From Siphonodentalium dalli (Eukaryota; Mollusca; Scaphopoda; Gadilida; Siphonodentaliidae), in the NCBI GenBank assembly GCA_032622095.1, contig CP136061.1:88468983-88532982 (forward strand): a DNA stretch of 64,000 nt, read 5' to 3'. Made by a program: the position numbers and the translations under genes. Below the pieces are notes generated by a model, which was not told the origin of the DNA, made no database searches, and saw only the letters and a list, made by a program, of their open reading frames with translations. Below, piece after piece: positions 40,001 through 52,000 of this stretch (its first letter is position 1; each line of letters starts with the position of its first letter).

Positions 40001-43000
40001 ACACCATTTCGTTGCGAGTTTTCATCTTCCCCTCATTTGAACACATTTCTACATGTTAATTAAACATAATTTGTTGTTATCCCATGGTTTTCCGGTGCAA
40101 AGTATATTTACAGTCTTGTCTGGATTCTGGCCCACAAAGCCGAATGAAGTGTTGACGTCCTGAAACAAATCAAGACATCAGGGTTTATTGAATGGAATAA
40201 GGGTAGGATCATGTAATAAATATAGTTTATAATATGGGCATTCATTGTCTGGAATAAAGTATAATGTATAATATATAATGACTCTTTACAAATAACTAAT
40301 TTAATTGTTCATTTCCGCATAGTAGTTCATAGCAAGATGTAAAATAGCTAAACTTTCTTTTCATTGCGTTTGTACATTACTTATTCCGCGATTTTCTTCA
40401 ACCATGAAGTCACGTGAATTTTCTCAAAAAAAGTTGTCTCGGTCGAAAATTTCAACGACACCAGGCGACATGTCATATTGTAAATTATAATGTGATGTCA
40501 CACGTACGTATATGCATACACATTTTCCTATACACGACTCCGAGGTCTGCGCTGCTTTACAATGTACAATTTAGTATTTTTAATTAATAAGGTAATTACA
40601 TTCGTCACTGTCTACTCGACTAATCACTTTAATGTCAAGTCGACGGCGACGCGTGACAATCATGTGTCTCACATTAGACAGTATATCATTACAGACTAAC
40701 AGCTGCTTAAGATCTACACATCTAAGCGGCGCCTTTTCCCCATCACTTAAACTAACCGATAATAGCCGTGAACTACATAACAAGCTACATGTAGAATTCA
40801 GAAGTGTGTACTCAAATTGATAAGCTTCAGTTTAATTTTAAGGAATATAGAGTAATCAGGAACGCCCCCCCCCCCCCCCATGAACCAAACTCCCAGGTTC
40901 ACAGTATTACAGTTGCAACCCTTGAGTTGGTTCTTTTCAACTGGTACCTCAAGCTTTCCAACTGTTGGAAATTTCCAACCTGACACACCTTATGGTTTAA
41001 AGACATATTGTGTACTTGTTTGGGTGTGTGAAACTGATAAGTTAGTATTCCGGGGCAATGACAACTGGAGGAATGTAAAACATCGCCGAAAATTTGAAGC
41101 AAATCGACCGTACCACTCCATAGAAAACAACATCAGAACTACGCTCAAGTGTAAATATTTACTACTCGATTCTGGACATCGGCGATAAACTAACGAAAAC
41201 GAATTCACCATTGAGAGTCATTGCATTTAATTCATATATAAGAATGAGGGTGTGTGTTGTCAATTTGGATAAACTATTTGTAAAAATTACTACTTTTAAC
41301 AAGATTATTCTCCACTTCTATTTGATCACCATGCCGGAGTGGTTCACATCACTTTAAGGTAACTGATGACCAATTCAGGCAAACATTTGAACCAAAAGTA
41401 CAAAAATATGCTACAGTTGATCCAAAAACAACAATTCCACATTAAATAATGGTTGGAAATCAAACTACGAGAATAATTTCAACCTACATATATGTCATAC
41501 CTTTAAAAATGACAGTAATTACATCAGATTTTATATCTCTAGAATTGCGATTCAGATCGAATTTCCAACTAATGTTGCGCCAGACAAGAAATTTCACCGT
41601 TGAGAACATTTTCACAAAAGTTGGGGGGGGGGGTAGACACCCAACCCCTGTCGCTACGTCCCTGTAAGTACTATACGGACAGAAACATCGTGCACCCATG
41701 AGATAATGCGCTTGTGGTTTTGTCTTCTTCCTCCTCCATTGACCCGATTCCCACATGTTATTATGTCCACTTCGTTATACAGTAATGTCCAAAGTAATTG
41801 ACCTCTTAACAACAGCAGAATTATGGGTAATTTTTCAGGATTTAGTCGTAAATATGGCTTGTTTTCATCGGAAAGCTCTCGGCAATCCTGAAAAATTACC
41901 CATAATTCTGCTGTGGTTAAGTGCTCAATTACTTTGGGCATTACTGTACACACGTTGTTTTTTTCTAAACCAGGTAAGTTATTGCATATCCGTATAATCA
42001 CATTAATGTCAACTCTGTGGTCTACTAAAGTGCATAACAAGATAATTTATAGAGGCAACATAGAGATGTTGCGGTTTTAGCTGTAGGTTATTCACATTAA
42101 ACTGCCATTTTCGGAAGATGTCACATCATATGGTTCATACTGATCGAACATGCCAGAGTTAGTTATACTATATATTATTATCCATCCCTTAACTAACAAT
42201 ATTTCTGATTGGGAAAAATCCGTCACATTATAATCCGGGAAAGAGTCATATTGGACTCCCGAATTCTGCATTCAATCGAGTCCAATGCGACCTTTTTAGT
42301 CGGGACTCCATGACGTCACGAAGTAAATCTATTGCCAAATGAATCCGCATTGAGTTTTTTTTCACTTCCGTGTTTACTGTTCCAAATCATTCTTTCTTAT
42401 GATCATTACATACTTTTATAGAGAATCAAGTGCGACAAATGCCAAAAATAACCACAAACGTTTTATTCCCAAAATTTGAATGAACATACAGATGGATAAT
42501 AAAAATGTCATTATACAATGTTGTGTACATTATGTGTTTTTCTTGTACGAGTACAGGTTGTGGTGAAAAGTCATATTGGACTCAACACTGCGTGTCTCGT
42601 TTAATATGACTTTTCACCACAACCTGGACTCGTACAAGAAAAACACATATTGTACACAATATTGTATGATGACTTTATATAATCGGCCATCATGATTGAC
42701 AATCCGAATGTATAACTATGGTTATAACTCATCCGATTGCCACATGTTCTTTGAACTTCATTTTCTTCACAGTTATCCCTTCTGCAACCACACACATTAT
42801 TACAAGAAAACCATAGTCAGAGATGGTAACGCCCCCAAGATAATATTCTTAGGCATATCTAAAATACATTGCAGATTGGGACCTTCACCTACAGTGAAAT
42901 ACATAGACAGAACACAACGGGCATCTTAATCGAGACCCTTTTATCGAATGAGTTGCGGATGGCGCAAGGTTATATTTCGCGAGAGCGTAGCTCTCACGAA

Positions 43001-46000
43001 ATATAACTTTGCGCCGTCCGCAATGAGTTCGATAAAAGATTCGAGATTATGATGCAAGTTGTGTTCTGTTTTAATTCTACACCGTTCAGTCAGATAAGTT
43101 CAATCCATGAATGCCACCTTCATTGTTACTATAGCTACCTTTATTGTGATTTATGTCTGACAAATAACCAGTAATTATGGGGGTTTCACCGGAAGCGGAT
43201 GATCGACGTAATGTACGGCATCTTTCTTGGCGACAACGTCAACAAGAATAGTTCCGGCTTGTATTCCACTAGAGGTATACACTAATATGTATTCAATGGC
43301 TGGGATTCCGTTGAAAACATGTGACTCACGTCAATGCATGGGTGTGGAATAAATTATAAAGGAACATATATTAACTAAGAAATATATTACCTGCACTGTT
43401 TTTGCAATGTTATAAACTTATAAAATTCCCTGTCACAACATAAAAAAAATCTCAGGTTTTGAAATAGTGGAGTATGATATCTACATTGGGTAGAGATTCA
43501 TGGCGTGATATAGGGGGTGAGACACCATGTCGCCAAGTTCATGATAACAGGTTCATGTGCTATGATGCAGTGGCACTACGTTTAGCATACTGCCAATACA
43601 AGTAAGATAGTAAGATCGCACCGCAACTAGTGACCACAATTTCTCGCCTTGTGGTGTTACCAAAACGGGCGGCATTGGCATCTATCGTTGGCATCTACAT
43701 GGCACACCCAAGGAAATGTTTGTCTTCTCTAGCGTAAAACGGCACGTATTTGCCTTTTACTTTAATATGTAAGCGGTGTCACATGCAAAGACAAGTTTAT
43801 GTCTTCGTGGTGGCGAAGTGTCAACGACTGACAGAGCCCAAAACAAAACTATATAAACCAAACTATATAAACCAAACTATATAAACGCAAAATAAAATGA
43901 TTTCACCAGGATAAGCCATGATTCAAAAGACACATCAATCGTGGTGCGGCACCGACTTGTACATATTGTTAGCTGACCGATATTACAGAGAACATACGAA
44001 ACAAAATGAGTACGCAAATAGCGAGTACGTTTTTAATCACATTTACTCCATCACCTCCTACGACAATGCCAATTACACCTACCAATATACACCCTAAGAG
44101 GGCGTAATAATGGCAAACTCAGTGTTCGAAATCGGGGCAACGAGATGTTCATTTATTTCAAATATTTGTTTGCATTCTCTCGAGTTCATTGTCGCTATAT
44201 ATGCCATGCTGTCATTTATGTTAACCCTTCCATGACTGGAGCCTCTTCAAATTTTGCGAAAACCCTGTGCCAGTGCATACTCGTATGTAATGCGAGTCTC
44301 CAATGGGGAGCCTCACATATATAAGAGAATACATTGGCCTAAAATATTTACATTGACCTTTGCCAGTGCCAGTGCGTTCTCTTATATATGTGAGGCTCCC
44401 TATGGGAGACTCGCATATATAAGAGAATGTACTGTCACACGATATTTAATGCTGCACCAGCGCAGATCTCGTGATGAAAGGGTTAATTCTACAAGTGACA
44501 AGCTACAAGCTCTGTTATTAGAGAGGTTCTGCTTGTAGTTTGTAAATAAATTGCATCATACCGATTGAACAGGGAATTGGGAAATGATGTCAAAGTTTAA
44601 AGTGATGTGAAACACTCTGGTAGAGTGATCAAATAGAAATTGAGATTATCTTGCTCAAAGTAGTTATTGTTATGAATATTAATCCAAATTAACGATACAC
44701 ACCATCATACTCATATATTAATTAAATGCAATCTGTGTTAGATTATCGCCGATAGTTGCGCCCGGAATCGAGATGTAAATATTTACAAATGGACGTAGTT
44801 CAGACGATGTTTTCTATGGAGTGGTATGGCCGAATTCTTTGAAATTTTCGGCGATGTTGGTATAATGCTACATTCCCCAGGTTGGCATAGCACCTGAGTA
44901 CTAACGTATCAATTTCACTCACCCGAACAAGTCCATAATATATATTTAAGCTCCAATTTCGAAGAACTGCGGGGAATTCAAATGGAATTCGATGTTTATG
45001 ATAATGATTACACTCGAGCAAGAGTTTTCTTCGTTCATATACGTTTCATGAAGTATTGGAGAACTGGAAGAAGCACACGGGATAACTTATTCCAGGGAAG
45101 ATTCAAGACTACTCAATTCACAGTTACCGGTTGAACGACAGTTGTGATAACGATTTTACGTGGCAGCACACTCTTAGAAAATACTGTCGGTTTGACGATG
45201 TCGGACCGTCGTAATCCAATGGTCCCATACCGTTTCATCAGTACTGTTTACGGTGAATAACCGTTGTTTTATGCGCCTCCTCAAAGTTAAAAATGTGCGT
45301 GTTTCCAAGTTAATGCCGTCAAAATTCAACAATATATTTATCGTTGGACGATACGGTTGTTCAAAGTATTTGTCTATAAACAATCGTAACGTAACTTTTT
45401 TATGTTTGTTTACATAGCCAAGGGTACAAACATGACAATAACATGCATTCTACTCGATATTTATGATTTGTATAAAAACAAAATATAATATTATGATTTG
45501 TATAAAAACAAAATATAATATTATTTCTGTTTATGGCGGTTTTAGTGGATGTGACTATTTAAAAACCTATATCCACAGAGAAGGCGCCCGTATCTTTAAC
45601 GAGCGCCATACCGGTATGTTGTAAATCATTTGATGGCCCTTTCTATATAACCAATGTTCACTTAGGGTACGTTCATATACTGGCAAGTTTGCACGGTATG
45701 GTTTGCAGGCATTCTGTCGTAGAAAACGATATGGTGCCATAATATGATCAGAAACAAGCACATAAAGTGCATCTGTACCACAGCTAACTACGTGCGAAGT
45801 AAAATCTCTGTAGTTCCACCTGTAACGATGCTACCGGAATTTGCCTGTAAATATCATGCAATTATCTCGCAAGAATAAATAATGCAGGTATTTGAAGGCA
45901 AATTCCAATAGCACTGTTACAAGTGGAATTAGATAAATGCTACTTCTAATGAATTCGCTTTGATAGAGATGCATGTTATGTGCACGGATTCGTTCATATT

Positions 46001-49000
46001 CTGGCACCATGTGGTTTTCTATGACGAAATGCCCGCAAAACATCCCGTGCAAACTTGCCAGCGTATGAACGTAGCCTATAGTGGAGTCTCCCCGGTGTTT
46101 TGCTTATAGCATACTCTGATTGTTTACATAACATGGCGTTTGTTTAAATAACACATAGTACTAGCATGGCAATAACATGCAAAAAAAAAAAATGTCTATT
46201 ATACAATATTCTTTCTGTTTATGATGGTTTTAAAAGGTGTGACTCTCTTATTGTCAACTCACCGTCTACACGTGACTCTCGTTAGACTTTAGCCTGGTTC
46301 AGTCACACGTACGTGTAATTTGTAATGTGTGTTACTATATATTGTCAACGAAAGTCACCCATCTTACTCACGTGGCAATTTCGACTACACATACACCTTA
46401 ACCGTTTAGACGTTTTGTGTCCAACGTTTTTGTGTTTAGCACTCGAAACTTGTAGCAAAGAGGAATAATCCAATCTTCTGATTCTGTGCAGACGACAATA
46501 AAATAGGACTGGTCTGCTCGGAAAGATCTTATTTTGATTCAGGCTAATTTAGCGTATGTGGCAATGTGGCAATGTGGCAGCTTGGCGGCCTTGTCCCCTT
46601 CACCCAAAAATTATTTACACGTTTCGCCAGCCGATGACCGCTATCGATAAACGTGTTGTTTTTTGCGTCGTAAATTCGTGCGACTGTTCCCACCACGTGC
46701 ATCCACATGGCAATTAAGTACCATAGTAACACACGTGACATGTTTGTTATTATGTCATTCCAGACGAACAGCTGCTTAAGGTCGTTGCTGATCTCTTCGT
46801 AGCTGGGATAGAAACAACGACAACGACGCTCACCTGGGCCGTTCTGTATTTCCTTCATAACCCGGAAGTACAAACGAAAGTTCATACAGAAATTACGGAA
46901 CAGATAGGAGTGTCTAGGATACCATGCATTGAAGATAAACCTAAAATGCCGTTCACAAGAGCAACACTCATGGAAGTGCAAAGACATGCGGATATAGCAC
47001 CAACGTCAATTCCTCACTCAGTGCCTCATGACGTCATGTTCCGGAATTACGTCATACCGGAAGGAGCCATCGTACTGCCGAATTTACATTCTGTTCTTCA
47101 TTCGAAGGAACTGTGGGGTGACCCGGAAGCGTTCCGACCCTCCAGATTTCTCGACTCGTCGGGGAACGTTGATAAGCCTGACTATTTCATACCATTCCAC
47201 TTCGGTGAGTATAGCTTTCCATAATAACCTTGCTTGCCACTCGCCGTAAGGGGATTACGGCTCTTCGTGTCGTAAACTATTTTGTACTTAGTTATGCTGT
47301 TATCAGATCAAAGCTTATAGTGCTATATATTTCGCAATATGCTCGTGTTTCACGACGACGAATTATTTGATTGCCACTAAAAATTAAGGCCACATTGCGA
47401 TCACAACTTAAGGACATAATCTCAGAGTCATCCCCCACATCGAAGAGCTGAGAAACGATCACGAACTTGTTACTATATCATGTATTTGTGAGTTTTGTTC
47501 AAAATCCAAAACCGTAATCGTGACAACGGATAGGGAAAAACGACAACGAATTGAATTACCACAAATTATAGTGAGGTATTACCCGGTTCGTAATAATTTG
47601 TCGTTCGTTATGCGAAGGATGTCTATTAGTTGGTTGTTAGATAAAGTATCACACATGTTCATACCTGTTTATACCAGACAATACTCGAAATATAATCAAT
47701 ATTAATAGATAAAACTGTTTCCCGGCAGGGGTCTTCGATCCTTATTTTATACACAGGAATCAATACTAAATCAATATTACACTTGTTATATTTTGAAGAG
47801 ATAATCCATCGTTAGCGGTTAGAGATATGTTGCACTTCATATCCCGCATTCAAAAACCCGATCAACCACAAGGAGCTCATGCTAATACATGTACATCCAT
47901 AACTTGTAGATTGCTGGTGAATGATAGAGCCTAGCTAGCACAACCTGTTATATTTACACACTAAGTGTTATTATCACTAAATCCAGCATTCTGATTGGCC
48001 GGCGCCCACGTGGCTAGTTGCAGTTATTTCTCGGTGAATGCGCAACAGCGTATAACTGCAAGCTCATAACAACATCGATACGTCATTTGGGTTTGGAAAG
48101 ACGAACGCGTGATGTTTTGGGCGCATTTGGATCGCGCAGGATTGACTTAATAAATCATCGGGTTTCAATTGTTCCTGTTAACTTTTGCCAAGGGTGCTAT
48201 GGGATATTTTGGGCTTGTTCTATCACGATACACTTTTCGATTTACTAAAGTGGCTTTTTCGCTAAATGTATATAAATATAAGGATTAACTGTCGTGTGGA
48301 CTGTTTTTATGGAGATGTAACCGTGAGGTAAGTGGTCATAAATTGTATGTAAAACCCTTTACATACAAGTTATGACCATTTACCTCACGGTTACATCTCC
48401 ATAAAACCAGTCGGGTTTTACATACAAGTTATGACCACTTACCTCACGGTTACATCTCCATAAAAACAGTCCACATGACAGTTAATCCTTATATAACTGT
48501 TAATTGTCATTGCGAGTTTGCAAAACCCATCGGCTATCTTTCCAAACCGGTTCCAATATTATAGCCACTTGGCGGTTTGAAGGTCCATTATGATCGCATT
48601 TGTTACGTCGCAATTTCACACAGAAGTGAAACAAACGTTCTTTAGCTCTACCTTATGAGGAATATACTAACACGAATCGCTTTTTGTTGTTCCATGCTGA
48701 AGATAGAACTTTCTTAATTAGATCACTTGAATTGGTCTTGATGTGGTACGAAGAGTCAGTATATGGGAATATATAGAGCGTATTTAACGATATATGTTGG
48801 TCCTTTGCACATCTCAATAGTTCGTGTATTTATCAACCTATCCTATCCTTCCTTCCAAATAACGTAGACAAAATTTGGAAGTTAGAATGTACCATGTCCG
48901 TTTAATTTTCTCCTTCCCGTGTTTATGATGGGATAACACTTTCTTTGTATTGGATTGGATTGTTTATTTTGCACAAATTAAATACATAATACACAAACAT

Positions 49001-52000
49001 AATAATATATATTTCAAATAAATCGAGATGTTGCATGAGGCCCTCAGCTGTTGAAATTATGTGTTGTTACACTTTTGGGGTTGTGTTTTATATATCCAAC
49101 TTTGTTCGGGCAGATATGATTAAATAAATGTCTATACAATTATATGTCCATGGATATGTGCCCATAAATGGTGAGTAATCCAGGGTTACGCCACGTAATG
49201 AGGACACGTCTCTTAGGGTGGATACACACATGCATGTAATCTCTGTAAATATCGTGTATTTAGCGTTTTACATGGATCATACGCACCGTGTAATATGTGT
49301 TTGCTGACAACCCAATCATTGCGACTGTGTTTCACCACAGTGAGTTAAACTCTGAACCGCCGAAGAGCCGTTAACTGGGACAAAGTCGTCAGGCCGCTTA
49401 CAATAATTATTCGCGCGATAACTCAAATGGTCGACGTTCTGTTTAAATCATTGTCAGTCTTCTATTGATGTTAATACCAGTGATGGCCTCTTCCCCAAAC
49501 GCAGGGGCTATGATCCCCAACATGCACGGGGAGCTATATTATCCCAGAAGCTACCGAATTCACCATTGCATATTTCCTCGACGGGGGTGTGCATACAGCA
49601 CCCTGAGTCCTGACACCCTGCTTTATAAATATCGTAGTCATGTATGTCGTGTCTGTTTTCTACGAGTGATTAATCTAATATGCAGCAATTTATGCTATTC
49701 ATATAATTATGAACATATTATACAGCTTTAAATTTGAATGCATGGTGTTGATGTTTGTCTTCATTCGGCGAAAGGGTTGCCTAGCTACGAGTTCCCAACT
49801 ACGTCACCTTTCCTCTCTTGTGTTATACAGTTATACATGCATGTATACGCAAAATTTACAACTATGGAATATTTAAGTAAAACATTATATTGTAATTCTG
49901 GCCCAGATAATCCCGGCTGATACATTTAATTAACTCCCTTAGTTATTCGAAGCTTTCGAGAACCAGACCCTCCCCCAATCATGGATTATTGTCGAAAATG
50001 TTATAATTCAAGCTTGTGACAGTTAGGAGCTTGTTCAACCTTTGGCTTGAGAAACATATATATAAATGAGGGGGGGGGGGGGGTCACTCTTTGTAATTTC
50101 AACGCTGTACCTGCATTATTTTTTGGTGCTATAATGACTATTTGCAATCCCAATTGAATTAATGTTATCACATGAGCTCGCTCTCAAATTATCAGAGAAA
50201 TCTCAACAAGCCGGTATCATCCTATAAAAGAAATCTGCATATTTTATTTTTGTTTTGGATGACCCTGTTTCCAAGAAATGACAGAAACAAATCAAGTATA
50301 AAATCGACCGGCTCTAATCCACTTTTCGAAATGAATTATAACTCGTGAAAAACAGCAACATATATCAGACAAGAATTACTCATTTCGGCAGCCATGAAAG
50401 AAGACATGTTTATGACTGGCCTGAAATTTCTTGATGGCAGTTTGTTTGATAATGGCTTATATCTACTCACTGGTGAAATTGACCTCTCGCGCGCAGGTGA
50501 TTAATTTTGCCAATTATTGGTGTGGCCATGTAAAATACATGTATTTTACATACAGACATTACATGCATGTGTGTATCCACCCTTAAGCGCAATTATACAT
50601 AATACATGTATACATATTGTTCCAATTACTTTATACAATCTCGGCATTCCGCGTTGTCACAAGTTACTGAGTTATTATAGTGGGATTGCACATTTGGTTT
50701 AAGCATAGTTTATTTATCCACCAAATATATAATATACATAATATAAATTGAACGACGGAATACACAAGGAATTAATATAATGTATAATGGTAATATGTGA
50801 TATATCTGGTAGAAAGGGAGAACGACAGTAAGCACATGGCTTTTCAGGTGTCGTTCTCCCCATGTATCATCTAGGGCCCCTGTATAATATACTATATAAA
50901 TCATCATGGAAATTGACGTTAGTGTCGGGACCGGACAGTAGATAGATAATTCGGATATTACATTGGTCCTATGATTTTTGGGTATAAAGAATAAGAGGAG
51001 AATTTAAGATAAGAAGACAAAGATGGAGGGGAGTGGTGAGGGGAGTAGAATGGAACGGATTATTCATTTTATTACATGTTACGTATGATGCTTAAGATGC
51101 TGCTGACCGATTTATAATTAAGCAACTAAAATCGTTGTGTGTGGATAATAAATTTTTGGAATTCTTCAAAAATAGTTAGATTCGTTTGTAGACTCATTGT
51201 ATCATCGTCATTGAGGAAAGTATAAACTGAGGGAACTATTGCGTCTGGGATCTTTCCAAGAAGAATTTGCCTATGTGGACGGTAACGCCGACATTGGAAT
51301 ATGTAGTGGTAGCTATCTTCTATTTGGTCACAAACACAGCGATCAGTGACAGAGATATAATTTTGGTATGTATGCGCGTTTAGGTCACTACAATAGTTTC
51401 TAAGACGTGTGTGGATTACTTGTGCTTTTCTTGTGTAACAATATTTGAAGCGTGAATTCTTCTTTTTATGACTAGTGTTTATTGTTGTTCTAAATTCGTC
51501 GTAATTCACTATGTCGCGTGTGCTCATCGGCAGTGAATTCCAGAGGGCTGCTGTATTTAATATGAATGACCGGTCGTGTGAATTGGCGTTAAATTGGGGT
51601 AGCCGAAAGTTTTTTGAGTTACGGGTATTAATTTTCGATACCTCGGATACAAGTGGGGGCACTAAGTTTTGTAGATACTCCGGGGCCGAATTATAGATCA
51701 TTTTGTGATATAAATAAAGTTTTGAATTTTCACGTCTCTTTTTTAGAGTCTCCCAACCTGCTTCAATTATAAGGTTATTATTACTCGTGGATCTGGTACA
51801 TCCTGTTACAATACGCGCAGCTTCTAGTTGTATATCTTCCAACTTGTCAGATTCTGCTATTGTGCAATTGTCCCAGATAACGTTTGCGTATTCTATGATT
51901 GGTCTTACAAGAGTGAAATAACATTTTTCTAGGGTTTCTCTATTTAGAACGTATTTTTGTTTTTGTAACATAGATATTCGATACCATGCAAGTTTAGATA

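Larger units (their letters stand above)
27089..46763 (+). other. P450 intron 2 (19.7 kb)
   Basis: Bounded by GTGAGT at 27089 and ATGTCATTCCAG ending at 46763. Contents are mobile-element and satellite DNA listed separately. Unlisted stretches (27.5-28.5 kb, 31.0-32.3 kb, 34.9-35.6 kb, 36.8-37.6 kb, 37.9-40.6 kb, 43.1-44.2 kb) hold short open frames only and nothing I recognise. Confidence 0.85.

Noticed and set aside
46544-46987. 147-residue minus-strand frame opposite P450 exon 3
   Set aside because: It is the antisense shadow of a real exon with no domain of its own.
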